Part shown: positions 1 through 8,228 of the stretch, piece after piece
Layout: the number at the start of each line of letters is the position of its first letter
How positions within the stretch are numbered: the stretch's first letter is position 1
Assembly (NCBI RefSeq): GCF_000255705.1
Contig: NZ_JH636449.1
Span: forward strand, 97,798 to 161,797
Length of the DNA stretch: 64,000 bases
Source: Zavarzinella formosa DSM 19928
Lineage (GTDB): Bacteria > Planctomycetota > Planctomycetia > Gemmatales > Gemmataceae
Reading direction: 5' to 3'
Program-made: the position numbers and the translations under genes
The notes under the pieces: generated by a model
What the model was told of the DNA's origin: nothing
Databases searched by the model: none
The model's input: only the letters and a program-made list of their open reading frames with translations

Positions 1-2235
1 GGCCATTAAATGAGTGCAATTCTTGAGGTGGATCAGGTCGGCATCAATGATGGCCGCGTTGTTGATCGACAAAACCGACAACATGCGAAGTGTTCCAATC
101 GGTGCGATTCCCTTGCCGGTCATTGACATGTCATCATAGGTCAGCATGCTCAGTTCGGGCAGGTCACGCAAGTGTTCCAAGCCGGCGTCGCTGATCGCCG
201 TTTGGGAGAAATGGAGTCCCCAAATTTTCTTAAGGTCACGAACATGCCGCAGGCCCTCGTCTGTCACGTTCTTGTTTTTGTTCAGCAACAAATTGGTAAC
301 TTGGAAGTTTTCCTCGGGCAACTTTGAACGATCCTTGATCACCAATCGCTGATCACCGATCTTGATCTCGACCGTGCCGCCAGTGGAGAGTGCCCACTCG
401 GCAGCCTCGCGGTCGGGATTCGTTGCCTCATGCTCCTTCTTCGCTACGCTCATCGGATCGACCGTGACTTTGATTTTCGCGCCTCTCTTGGTCATGGTGA
501 ATTCGGGGGTTTCCAGTTTCACGCCATCCGCACTGGCGACTTGGACTCTGTATTGTCCCGGCGGCATCGTTTCGGTTCGTTGGCCGGGTTTGAGGATATA
601 TTTCTGGTTGCCGACAGAGTCGAAAATGAGCAATTCGCCGTTTTTGAAGCGCACGTTGGCATCGCCATCGACTTCGACGACGAGCGTGCCGTTCTTGGTC
701 TCGAAGAACAACTTGTATGCGGCCGCGCCACCGCCGCCGACTAGGAGCAGGAGGCCCAGTGCCAGGGCGATCCAAGTTTTCCCACCGGAGGATTTTCGCT
801 TCGGTTTCGATGCCACCTTCTTCCGAGTCTTGCCGGGAATCGGCGGGGAAGCCGATTTGTTGATCGATTGCCACGGGTTTGTTTTCGTGGACTCGTCGGA
901 AGATGGCGTCGGCGAGCCGACCATTGGCGGATCGGCTTCGACGCCAAGCCGGACCGTCTCCGTGAGGATGGTCAAAAGCGATTCGGCGATCACCCACCCG
1001 TTGGCGGGGCGCTGGTCGGGCGACTTCGAGAGAAGCTGCATGATGAGGTCGGACAACTCCGGCGGGACATCCATGTTGAAGAGGACGGGTGCGGTCGGCT
1101 CATCCAAGGCCAGACTGGTGAGGATCGACAGGGCGTCTTTGCCGGTGAAGGGTAACCGCCCTGTGGTCATTTCGTAGAGCATGACGCCCAGGCTGAACAA
1201 GTCGGCGCGGTGATCGACCTGCTTGCCGCGCGCCTGTTCCGGCGCCATGTAGGCCGGGGTGCCGAGGATCGCTCCGCTCTGGGTCAGGCAGACATCCTCG
1301 GCGGTGAAGCGAGCCAGGCCGAAATCCAAAATCTTGACCCGATCCGGGACCAAGCGCTGCCCGGCGATTTTTCTCGCCGCGTTGCCGGGATCGCTTTCAA
1401 GCCAGATGTTGCCCGGTTTGATGTCCCGGTGGACCAATCCGGCGTCGTTGGCCGCCGCCAACCCCTCGGCGATTTCGCGACCGATCCGTAACGCTATTGG
1501 GATAGGCAGAGGTCTTTGTCGCTTTAGTCGCTTTAGTCGCTTTAGGTAGGCATCGAGAGCCTCGCCTTTGAGGAACGGCATGGCGATAAACAGAACACCG
1601 CTTTCTTCGCCTATTTGGTAAATTGGGCAAATGTGATCGTGCACGACAGCGGCGGCCGCTTGGGCTTCGCGGAGAAATCGCTCCCGGTAGTGTTCTTCAG
1701 CGGCGATTTTCGGCTTCATCACCTTGAGGGCGACCAAGCGTTTCAGGCGGATGTCTTCTGCCTCGAAGACTATCCCCATACCTCCTTCACCAAGTTTTCT
1801 AAGCACACGGTACCCGTTAAGCCTGCCTAGTTCTCCCTCTGCCTGAGGTGGTGACAGGAATCCGAAAGACGAACCAAGATCAGGGCGATGACCATCTGCG
1901 GCGGGTATATTCTTGAATGCCATTGAGATCAGCGGATTCTCGATGTCGGCGTAGATGGTTTTGTCGGACTTTGCGGAAAGCTGGATTTCCTCGGCCACCC
2001 TCTGTTGAATTCGCTCGTTGGCCTGGTCATCGCGCTCGGCGGGGAATGGCGGCATGGCAATCGCCTTTTGGAGTCGGTTGATAAAAGTTTCGAGCTTGTC
2101 GGTTTCGGCCGGGATGGTGCGGACGTCCGGATCGGCCTCGATGATTTTCTCGGCCTCGGACATTTGTTCTGGCGAGAGCGAGCCGTCGAGATAGGCGAGA
2201 ATGAGTTGGGATTGCTGTTCGCGATCATCTGTCAT
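1..2235 (-). CDS. Ser/Thr protein kinase with C-terminal leucine-rich repeats (3' end outside window)
   Basis: A transmembrane receptor-type kinase of the Hanks family, 745 residues visible; the gene runs off the left edge. An N-terminal acidic region (about 1-135, resembling an anti-sigma-like zinc-free segment) precedes the kinase domain, which has a Gly-rich loop (GEGGMG near 149-154), the Lys in VALKVMKP (about 171), catalytic HRDIKPGN (about 269) and DFGLAR (about 304). A hydrophobic segment near 490-510 is followed by a predicted periplasmic part ending in leucine-rich repeats (alternating L/I spacing in the last 80 residues). The ATG at 2235 starts MTDDREQQ. It follows an ECF-like sigma gene by 91 bases in the same direction, so the two probably form an operon. 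The substrate is unknown. Confidence 0.9.
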   Translation of the reverse strand, partial: MTDDREQQSQLILAYLDGSLSPEQMSEAEKIIEADPDVRTIPAETDKLETFINRLQKAIAMPPFPAERDDQANERIQQRVAEEIQLSAKSDKTIYADIENPLISMAFKNIPAADGHRPDLGSSFGFLSPPQAEGELGRLNGYRVLRKLGEGGMGIVFEAEDIRLKRLVALKVMKPKIAAEEHYRERFLREAQAAAAVVHDHICPIYQIGEESGVLFIAMPFLKGEALDAYLKRLKRLKRQRPLPIPIALRIGREIAEGLAAANDAGLVHRDIKPGNIWLESDPGNAARKIAGQRLVPDRVKILDFGLARFTAEDVCLTQSGAILGTPAYMAPEQARGKQVDHRADLFSLGVMLYEMTTGRLPFTGKDALSILTSLALDEPTAPVLFNMDVPPELSDLIMQLLSKSPDQRPANGWVIAESLLTILTETVRLGVEADPPMVGSPTPSSDESTKTNPWQSINKSASPPIPGKTRKKVASKPKRKSSGGKTWIALALGLLLLVGGGGAAAYKLFFETKNGTLVVEVDGDANVRFKNGELLIFDSVGNQKYILKPGQRTETMPPGQYRVQVASADGVKLETPEFTMTKRGAKIKVTVDPMSVAKKEHEATNPDREAAEWALSTGGTVEIKIGDQRLVIKDRSKLPEENFQVTNLLLNKNKNVTDEGLRHVRDLKKIWGLHFSQTAISDAGLEHLRDLPELSMLTYDDMSMTGKGIAPIGTLRMLSVLSINNAAIIDADLIHLKNCTHLMA
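1519..1545 (-). repeat. Three perfect tandem copies of a 9-base unit inside the kinase gene
   Basis: The unit tcgctttag occurs three times in direct succession and keeps frame, encoding LKR LKR LKR in the kinase domain between the hinge and the next helix. It looks like a small coding minisatellite that lengthens a surface loop with basic residues. Confidence 0.9.
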
Positions 2236-2326
2236 GAAAGAATCCCGCCACTTGTCGAAGGTCCGAACACTCCGTTCAGAGGGTACGACGTTCGGTCAGC
2301 GGGGAATCTGTCGCGAAAAAAAGAAA

Positions 2327-2893
2327 TCAGTCCAAAATACCGGCGAGTTCTTCCCGGAGTCGCTTCAGAACTCGGCCACGGGCCAGATAAACGGCATTGG
2401 GCGTGATCCCGGCGATTTTGGCCACCTCGGCAGCGGGCAGGCCATCGACGACATGCAGCCAGAAAGCCCGCCAAGTCGTTTCGGGAAAATCGGTCTGAAC
2501 CACCCGCAAGCTACGCCGCAACAGGTAGCCACGATATTCCGCCTCGGTCAGTTCCGCGATGGGATCGGCGCCGGCTTGCCCGTCCGGTGAAACTCCCCCG
2601 GCCGTGACGGGTTGTCGCTTTTCGGCCCGGCACCGATCAAGCCAGGAATTTCTCAAGATGGTAAACAGCCAGCCGCGAAAACTGCCGCCGGGCCGGCGTT
2701 CAAAGGCCGGCATTTGTTGAATGAGGCGAACGAGGACATTTTGGACGAGATCCTCGGCTTCGGCTTCGGGAACCCGGTTCCGTCGCGACCATTCGGATAA
2801 CAGCGGGGAATATAGCTCGACGAACCGCCTCCAAGCGTCCGGATCATCTTTCCGGCGCAACCGCTCCAAGAGGCTGAGAGGGGTCGAGAACAT
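2327..2893 (-). CDS. ECF-like RNA polymerase sigma factor
   Basis: Predicted sigma-70 family ECF-like factor of 188 residues, acting with core RNA polymerase. A region-2-like segment (AEDLVQNVLVRLIQQ, then FRGWLFTILRNSWLDRCR) and a region-4 helix-turn-helix (about 150-185, LPAAEVAKIAGITPNAVYLAR) are visible, and there is no sigma-1.1 or sigma-3 region. I chose the ATG at 2893 (MFSTPLS) because residues further upstream lack family character. It is directly upstream of the LRR kinase. Such sigma/kinase pairs are a known planctomycete arrangement, and I infer that the kinase or its targets modulate this sigma factor. No anti-sigma gene is visible. Confidence 0.88.
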   Translation of the reverse strand: MFSTPLSLLERLRRKDDPDAWRRFVELYSPLLSEWSRRNRVPEAEAEDLVQNVLVRLIQQMPAFERRPGGSFRGWLFTILRNSWLDRCRAEKRQPVTAGGVSPDGQAGADPIAELTEAEYRGYLLRRSLRVVQTDFPETTWRAFWLHVVDGLPAAEVAKIAGITPNAVYLARGRVLKRLREELAGILD

Positions 2894-3012
2894 TTCTGGT
2901 GACAAAGAGTGATTTGGTCGCACAGATGTCAATCTATTCCGGCAATGGCCGGTTTCCAATCATCGTAACCGGGCATGTCTGTTCTTCACGGCGGGTTGCC
3001 GGTGGCAATAAC

Positions 3013-4140
3013 TTATCCCTCGTCGGCCGAAGGCGGGTTCGTCTGTTGCGGCGGCTTCACCGCCACGTGACTCAGATTCTGCTCGCGAACGCGGGCGCCT
3101 TCCTCGTCGTAGAGGAAGGGCAGAAACGCATATCGTTTCCCGGCGGTGACCGGCGTGGCCTCATGCAGCAGCGAACAGGAGAAGACAACGGCCCCCCCCG
3201 CCGGGGGAACATACCACTGTGGCCCGAACTCAGGGAACCGCAAACATCCGCCCGCGTAGTCGCCGGTGTTCAGGTTGAGCGACACGGCGAACTTGCGGTG
3301 GGCCGTTCCCTTGGTGGTGTTGTCCCGATGGGCGCGGAAGAAGCCGCCGCTATTCGCCTCGTAACAGGCAACGATATACCGCTCGATGCGGGTGACCTTG
3401 AATTGGAAGGCTTTGAAAATCTCTGGCATCAGCCGGTCGTGAATGCGGAACATGCACGCTTTTCGCAGGCCCTCGTCCTCGATCTCCTGATCTCGTCGTC
3501 GCTTGAATCCGTGATCGGAGACGGGCACCGTCTTTCCCTCGATTTCCCGCATGAAACCGGATTCCGCACCGCCGTGCTGGTTGTAATAGGACATCAGCTT
3601 CTGACAGAGTTCCGGTTCAAAGATTCGCGGCACCACCAACACCGGAGCCTGAACGGTGGCGAACGCTTCCGGAGAAAACGGGGGCAATTGTTCGAGACAC
3701 GCCACCACTTGTTCGGCATGGCCGGGAGTTCCATCCAGCGGAATCACTTTCACAACCCGAAGGCGGGGATCGAGAATCACCGTGTGCGGGAGGAGATGAT
3801 CGGAGTCCTTGGCCACGGCCCCGTACTGCCGACTGATTGCCCGGTCGAAATCCCAAAAATAGCGCACGCCCGGAAGCATTTCCCATACCCGAGCCAATAC
3901 CCGGTCTTCGGGATCGTTGCTGACTCCGAAAAAACAGGCGTTGGCATCGTCAAAGACGGCCCGTTGCCGGATGAAACCATCCAACGCCTCCCGACAGGTT
4001 GGATGGGAAGCGGTTCCGAAGAAGAACAGCACGACATACCGCCCCGCGACGGTGTCAAAATGGAACCTCGGGTTCGCGGTGCTTTCGACCGTGAACCAAG
4101 GAGCCGGAACGCCGGGAGTAAGAAAGTTTTTTGCGGACAT
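3013..4140 (-). CDS. Peroxiredoxin-like / 2-oxoglutarate-Fe(II) dioxygenase fusion
   Basis: Residues 1-155 resemble an AhpC/TSA-type thioredoxin fold with one candidate peroxidatic cysteine (Cys49 in HPTCREAL). Residues 165-350 are a prolyl-4-hydroxylase-like 2OG-Fe(II) oxygenase. The iron triad is visible as His271-x-Asp273 (AHRDNT) and His326 (LLHEATPV), with Arg336 (GKRYAF) suited to binding the 2-oxoglutarate carboxylate. No signal peptide is evident, so it is probably cytoplasmic. A sigma-54-type promoter lies about 70 bases upstream of the ATG. The substrate is unknown; a role in oxidative protein modification or redox-linked hydroxylation is inference. The Prx half may be structural or redox active, since no clear resolving Cys was identified. 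Confidence 0.85.
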   Translation of the reverse strand: MSAKNFLTPGVPAPWFTVESTANPRFHFDTVAGRYVVLFFFGTASHPTCREALDGFIRQRAVFDDANACFFGVSNDPEDRVLARVWEMLPGVRYFWDFDRAISRQYGAVAKDSDHLLPHTVILDPRLRVVKVIPLDGTPGHAEQVVACLEQLPPFSPEAFATVQAPVLVVPRIFEPELCQKLMSYYNQHGGAESGFMREIEGKTVPVSDHGFKRRRDQEIEDEGLRKACMFRIHDRLMPEIFKAFQFKVTRIERYIVACYEANSGGFFRAHRDNTTKGTAHRKFAVSLNLNTGDYAGGCLRFPEFGPQWYVPPAGGAVVFSCSLLHEATPVTAGKRYAFLPFLYDEEGARVREQNLSHVAVKPPQQTNPPSADEG

Positions 4141-4180
4141 GAGTAAGTTTAGACTGTTGAGAAGACCCTGTCGGGCAAGT

Positions 4181-4229
4181 CATCTGGCATGAATCTTGCT
4201 ATCTGCAAATGCAAAATTCATGCCAGATG
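4181..4229. repeat. Perfect 14-base inverted repeat carrying sigma-54 elements
   Basis: The arms catctggcatgaat (4181-4194) and attcatgccagatg (4216-4229) are exact reverse complements, separated by 21 bases. Each arm contains the -24 half of a sigma-54 element. It may also act as a hairpin between the convergent-in-sequence ends, or as terminator of the upstream TolC-like gene, but there is no T-run. Confidence 0.85.
4210..4225 (-). promoter_or_regulatory. Sigma-54 (-24/-12) promoter for the peroxiredoxin-oxygenase gene
   Basis: On the minus strand the sequence reads TGGCATGAATTTTGCA, against the family consensus TGGCACG-N4-TTGCA. GG (4224-4223) and GC (4212-4211) are separated by exactly 10 bases. 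The predicted start of transcription is near 4199, leaving a leader of about 59 bases to the ATG at 4140. The plus strand of the palindrome contains a matching element facing the other way. Confidence 0.7.
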
Positions 4230-4272
4230 TGCCATTTGCTCGTTGCAAACAGATCGCCCTTGTTTCTTTACG

Positions 4273-5832
4273 TCATTTCCCAAACTCAAGCTCGTCCAAC
4301 TGAGCAGTGTTCGCCAAGTCGGTGAGTGCTTTCCATTGGGCATCAAGGGCGGCCAGGTGGGCTTGCAGGGCGGTGACGAGGTTTTGCTGGGCGGTCACAA
4401 TGTCGTTGAAGGAGACTTTGTCCGGTTCGACCTGATAACGCCGGATGATTGCCCGATAGGCCCGCATCAGGTTGGGAAGAATTTTGTCCCGATAGCTGAC
4501 GGCAATCACCCGGTTTGTCTCGTAACGGAAATACGCCTCCGCGAACTGGCCCCGCAGGGTGTTTTGCGTTTGGAGGATGTTTTCTTGGGACGCCCGCAAT
4601 TGTCCCAAGGCCTGTTTGATGTTCCCTTGGTTGCGGTCGAACAACGGCAGCGTGATGCCGAATTGCAAGTTGAACTGATTGTTGCCCAGCGCGTTGTCGT
4701 GCTGAACCACCGTGTTCGCAATGAGGTCGGGATAGGGCGTGATTCGTTGCAGTCTCACATTGACCTGCGCCTGGTCAAAGCTATTCTTCGCCGTCACGAC
4801 ATCCGTGTGCCAGTCAAGAGTCCGTTTCAACAAGGCATCCTGATCGAACACCGGAGCCACCGCGTCGGCTTTCCCGGACAGCGCCATCGGTTTCAAGTCT
4901 GGCACGCCGATGGCAGACGTCAGTTGACGCCAGGCATTTTTCGCGGCGTTCTCGGCCTGAGTGAGATTGTTCTTCGCCTGAACCGATTGGGCGTAAAGCT
5001 GTAACGGTTCATACCCGGCGGCCTCGCCCCCGGCGACCTGCTTCAACTGGAGTTCGTAGGTTTCGTTCAACAATTGCAAGAGCGTGGCATTGGTTTCCAC
5101 CGATTGCTGGGCGACAATCGCCGAGAAATAGGCCGTCCGCACCTGGCCGGCCAGATCGACTTTCGACCGGCGCACCGCCACTTGGGCGTTCATGAAATCG
5201 AAGCCGGCAACCGCTTGGGCCAAAGACAATTTGCCGGGGAATTTGAACGTCTGATTGTAGTAAGCGCCCTGCTGGCCGCTATTCGGGTTGGCGCCATCGG
5301 CCTTGCCGACTCGGGAAACCCACTGATCGGCCTGATACCCGGCCGTCGGGTTGGGGGCGAGGCCCGCTTGAATCACTGATCCGCTGGCCGCCTCCGCATT
5401 GGCTTGGGCCTTGCGAATCGCCGGGCTGCTTTGGTAGGCCATGTCAAGCAAGACCTGCAAACTCACCTGATCCCCGGTGGCGAAGTTTGAAGAACCGTCC
5501 CCCTTCTCGGGCCGGGCCGGGTACAACTCCCGCACCATTCGCTGGCGTTCGGCGGCGGGGGTGTCTGGCGTGAATTTCGGCGGGATGATCGGCGGCGTTT
5601 GCGCCCCCGGCAGACCGGGGGGCAATTCAAACGGGGTCGGTGGCTTGGGTTTCGGCGCCTCTTCGGCCGAGGCTGTTTGAACCTCAAGTTCTTCCGCGTC
5701 CGGAATCGTTATTCGCGGAGGGGCTTCCGAATCCATGTGGAACGTGCCGGGGCCGGCGCACCCGCCAAGGGAGACACAGCCCAGAAAGGCCATTCGACGA
5801 AGTTTCGGAACAGACCAACCACGTGATGACAT
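4273..5832 (-). CDS. TolC-family outer membrane efflux lipoprotein
   Basis: A 519-residue outer-membrane-channel protein of the TolC/OEP family, the exit duct of tripartite efflux or type I secretion. The ATG at 5832 is preferred because GGAG lies 10 bases upstream. The signal peptide ends in a lipobox (LGGC, Cys25), so the mature protein should be lipid anchored, as in NodT/OprM-like members. A Pro-rich linker (about 40-120) is followed by two long helical repeats rich in Ala, Gln and Asn, with signatures such as LLDMAYQSSPAIRKAQA and PLFDRNQGNI. No inner-membrane pump or membrane-fusion gene is adjacent, so its partners must be encoded elsewhere. Confidence 0.88.
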   Translation of the reverse strand: MSSRGWSVPKLRRMAFLGCVSLGGCAGPGTFHMDSEAPPRITIPDAEELEVQTASAEEAPKPKPPTPFELPPGLPGAQTPPIIPPKFTPDTPAAERQRMVRELYPARPEKGDGSSNFATGDQVSLQVLLDMAYQSSPAIRKAQANAEAASGSVIQAGLAPNPTAGYQADQWVSRVGKADGANPNSGQQGAYYNQTFKFPGKLSLAQAVAGFDFMNAQVAVRRSKVDLAGQVRTAYFSAIVAQQSVETNATLLQLLNETYELQLKQVAGGEAAGYEPLQLYAQSVQAKNNLTQAENAAKNAWRQLTSAIGVPDLKPMALSGKADAVAPVFDQDALLKRTLDWHTDVVTAKNSFDQAQVNVRLQRITPYPDLIANTVVQHDNALGNNQFNLQFGITLPLFDRNQGNIKQALGQLRASQENILQTQNTLRGQFAEAYFRYETNRVIAVSYRDKILPNLMRAYRAIIRRYQVEPDKVSFNDIVTAQQNLVTALQAHLAALDAQWKALTDLANTAQLDELEFGK

Positions 5833-6217
5833 CGGACGATCACTCCGGGGCGACAGATCATCCATTTAATCGACTGTTCCGATTGCGCCGCTTGAATGGA
5901 ATATGCCGGTTCTGCCGTCGTCGAGAATTGGCCAGACTGTCAGACCAACCCAAATTCGCTGGCGGCCTTGTTGATCAAGGCTGGTGGCAACCGATTCACG
6001 CCAGTTCAAAATCAGGAATGCCGACCAACCAAATCGTGGTCGAAAACAAACCATTCGAGATGTCAAAATTCAAGCAGTTGGTCGAAAACAAATCATCTGC
6101 AAACCGGCGTAAGTCCTTTGTTGGAAAGATGAAAAAATACGGGAAACTTCGTGCTGATCCATGTGTTTATGTGAGTGTCGCCCAGTCAAACTCCATCACC
6201 TCTCTCGGGAGATTTTT
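5833..6217. other. Intergenic region with operator-like direct repeats between divergent genes
   Basis: This stretch separates the TolC-like gene from a divergently read secreted-protein gene. No coding potential was found. It carries two pairs of similar sequences: tggtcgaaaacaaa at 6037 and 6079, and accaac(c)caaat near 5945 and 6024. It should contain both divergent promoters, but no confident -35/-10 pair was recognised. Confidence 0.5.
6037..6096. repeat. Two direct repeats spaced 42 bases apart
   Basis: tggtcgaaaacaaaccat (6037-6054) and tggtcgaaaacaaatcat (6079-6096) differ at one base. The 42-base period is close to four helical turns, as for an operator bound on one face of DNA. Confidence 0.75.
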
Positions 6218-6634
6218 GTGCGAACTCTTCTCACATCAGCCATGTTGATCGTCGGTCTTCTCTGCGTCAGCGCCACACCGGCGTTCGCCGCCAAGGGCGT
6301 CAAAAAGAAACCGCAAAACGGCATCCACCACATCCGCGGTGTCGTGGTCCAGGTTCACCATCATCCGAAAGCGACCTCCGCCGGACATATTGGTGAAATC
6401 ACCGTCAAAACGCATCACCGCAAAAAGAAGTCCGGGTCGGCGGCCAAAGGGGCGAAAGTCTCCGGCCACATCCACAAGTTGTCGGTCGGTTCCAACACGA
6501 AATTTTCGAGCCACAAAGGCAAACTCAAGACTCCGGCCAGTTTCGCGGCTGTTCACCGGGGGGAGCATGTGATGATCTCCGCGAAAGGCGGGCATGCCGA
6601 GGCCGTGGCCATTTTGCATCATGGGAAAAGATAA
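6218..6634 (+). CDS. Small His/Lys-rich secreted protein
   Basis: A 138-residue protein from a GTG start at 6218, chosen because cgggaga lies about 6 bases upstream and translation then opens directly with a Sec signal peptide (RTLLTSAMLIVGLLC...ATPAFA, cleavage after AFA). The mature part is strongly basic, with Lys runs (KGVKKK, HRKKK) and many His residues (IHHIRGVVVQVHHHP, HIHKL, ILHHGK), and appears to form a short beta-rich fold (GVVVQV, GEITVKT, FAAVHRGEHVMISAKGG). I do not recognise a named family; related small planctomycete exported proteins exist. Metal or polyanion binding is plausible from composition but is only inference. Confidence 0.75.
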   Translation: MRTLLTSAMLIVGLLCVSATPAFAAKGVKKKPQNGIHHIRGVVVQVHHHPKATSAGHIGEITVKTHHRKKKSGSAAKGAKVSGHIHKLSVGSNTKFSSHKGKLKTPASFAAVHRGEHVMISAKGGHAEAVAILHHGKR

Positions 6635-6746
6635 CGACGGCGAGCCAAACAGTCGGCTGACGAAATCGTAACGTGGCCTGCCTGCCCCGCTCGCGTAGCA
6701 TGCCACGGACGCATTCCAAATCCTTTCCCCGTCGATTGAAATTCCC

Positions 6747-7703
6747 ATGAAACAACTTTTCGTAGCCATCCTGGCATGTTCAGCCGTCGTCCCCGTGTCG
6801 GCGGCCGACAAGGAACCCATTACCCTGAAGGGTCACACAGACTCGATCAATGCGGTCGCCTTCAGTCCCGACGGGAAACGTCTCGCCACCGGCGCCTCCG
6901 ATGACACGATCATCATCTGGGATGTCGCCACCGGGAAGAATCTCGCCACTTTGAAGGGGCACGAAGATTCCGTCCTCGGGGTGTCGTTTTCCGCAGATGG
7001 CAAGTTGTTGGCGAGCGCCGCCGCCGATGACACCGTGCGGATTTGGGACTTGGCAAATAACAAAGCCATTCAGGTGCTGAAGGATCATCAAGACTCAGTC
7101 AATGCCGTGGCCTTCAGCCCGGACGGAACACGGCTGGCCTCGGCCAGCGACGACGACACCATCATCATCTGGGATGTGAAAACCGGCAAAAGCAAGGCGA
7201 CGCTGAAAGGGCACACCGATTCGGTGAATAGCGTGTCATTCTCTTCAGACGGGGCGTTGCTGGCGACCGGCAGTTCCGATGACACGATCATCCTCTGGGA
7301 CATGAAGACGTTCAAGTCCGTGGAAACGCTCAAAGGCCATACGGAATCCGTCAATTGCGTGCGGTTTTCCCCGAATGACAAGCTGATCGCCAGCGGTGAC
7401 GGCGACGGCAAAATCATCATTTGGGATGTGGCGTCCAAGAAAGAAAAAACATCCTTCCCGGCTCACAAAGGCGGCGTGAACGGCGTGGCCTTTGCCAAAG
7501 ACTCGAACTGTCTTGCTTCTGCCGGGGCGGATGACACCGCCATTTTGTGGGACACCGACAATTGGAAGGAAATCGCCAACTTTACCGGCCACACGGACTG
7601 GATCAACGAAGTGGCCATCTCGGCCGATGGCAAAACGCTGGCCACCGTGAGCGACGACGACACCGCCCGGATTTGGATGACGCCCGCGAAACCGAAGAAG
7701 TGA
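6747..7703 (+). CDS. Secreted seven-bladed WD40 beta-propeller
   Basis: A 318-residue protein with a Sec signal peptide (MKQLFVAILACSAVVPVSA) followed by seven WD40 repeats of about 42 residues, the blade ends being IIIWDV, VRIWDL, IIIWDV, IILWDM, IIIWDV, AILWDT and ARIWMT. The blades are unusually alike: the GHxDSVxxVxFSxDGxxLAxxxxDDT pattern recurs almost unchanged, which suggests recent internal duplication. There are no other domains, so this is probably a protein-binding scaffold in the periplasm or paryphoplasm. It is 112 bases downstream of the His-rich secreted protein on the same strand; joint transcription is possible. The ligand is unknown. Confidence 0.9.
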   Translation: MKQLFVAILACSAVVPVSAADKEPITLKGHTDSINAVAFSPDGKRLATGASDDTIIIWDVATGKNLATLKGHEDSVLGVSFSADGKLLASAAADDTVRIWDLANNKAIQVLKDHQDSVNAVAFSPDGTRLASASDDDTIIIWDVKTGKSKATLKGHTDSVNSVSFSSDGALLATGSSDDTIILWDMKTFKSVETLKGHTESVNCVRFSPNDKLIASGDGDGKIIIWDVASKKEKTSFPAHKGGVNGVAFAKDSNCLASAGADDTAILWDTDNWKEIANFTGHTDWINEVAISADGKTLATVSDDDTARIWMTPAKPKK

Positions 7704-7739
7704 ACATGCCCTGCCCCGCCTGAACGGAAACCAAATTTC

Positions 7740-8168
7740 TCATTTGGTTTCCCAATTCGCCTCCGTCTGTTCATGGGCGGATAACAGCCACCACATTCGC
7801 ACGTCGCCTGTCGGGCCGACGATGACGCAGGCCACCCGTTCGTCAATGCTTCGCAAACGGTCCTTCCGGCTGGGAACCGGTTCGCTGGCCGGGTGGGAGT
7901 GGTAGACGGCCAACATTTCCAATCCTTCCCGGCGCATCCGGCGGTGGGCCGCCAGCATTTCGGCCGGGTCGGATTCAAACTCATCTTCCCGCTTCAAATG
8001 ATTGGTCAACGGTATCCGAACAGTGACCTCACAGGCTCCCGGTGTGACAATTCCCGCAAGGAGACCGCAACATTCCAACGGGTGTTCTTGCGCCGCATGG
8101 GCGATTAGTTCGGCCAACAAGAGATCGGGAATTCGGATTCGGGGCCGCGTCGGCATGTTCACTTTCAT
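7740..8168 (-). CDS. JAMM/MPN-type zinc metalloprotease (M67 family)
   Basis: A 142-residue single-domain Mov34/MPN protein with the full JAMM zinc site: Glu32 (PLECCGLL), His90-Ser91-His92, Ser100 and Asp103 in the H-x-H-x7-S-x2-D arrangement. Bacterial members cleave C-terminal extensions from ubiquitin-like sulfur carriers (as in CysM/MoaD/ThiS pathways) or isopeptide bonds. No ThiS/MoaD-like gene, E1 or cysteine synthase is next to it, so the substrate cannot be read from context. It is divergent from argG with 60 bases between them, and convergent with the WD40 gene. Confidence 0.9.
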   Translation of the reverse strand: MKVNMPTRPRIRIPDLLLAELIAHAAQEHPLECCGLLAGIVTPGACEVTVRIPLTNHLKREDEFESDPAEMLAAHRRMRREGLEMLAVYHSHPASEPVPSRKDRLRSIDERVACVIVGPTGDVRMWWLLSAHEQTEANWETK

Positions 8169-8228
8169 GACCGGGAACTATACCGAACCATCAGGCGACT
8201 CAACACGACAAGTTCGGGAATCTTCCTC

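Noticed and set aside
2899-4146. Plus-strand open frame opposite the peroxiredoxin-oxygenase gene
   Set aside because: No family features; the minus strand has intact catalytic residues.
4185-4200. Plus-strand sigma-54 motif TGGCATGAATCTTGCT as a promoter
   Set aside because: It points into the 3' end of the oppositely transcribed TolC gene and is a mirror image of the minus-strand motif, so it is not annotated as an independent promoter.
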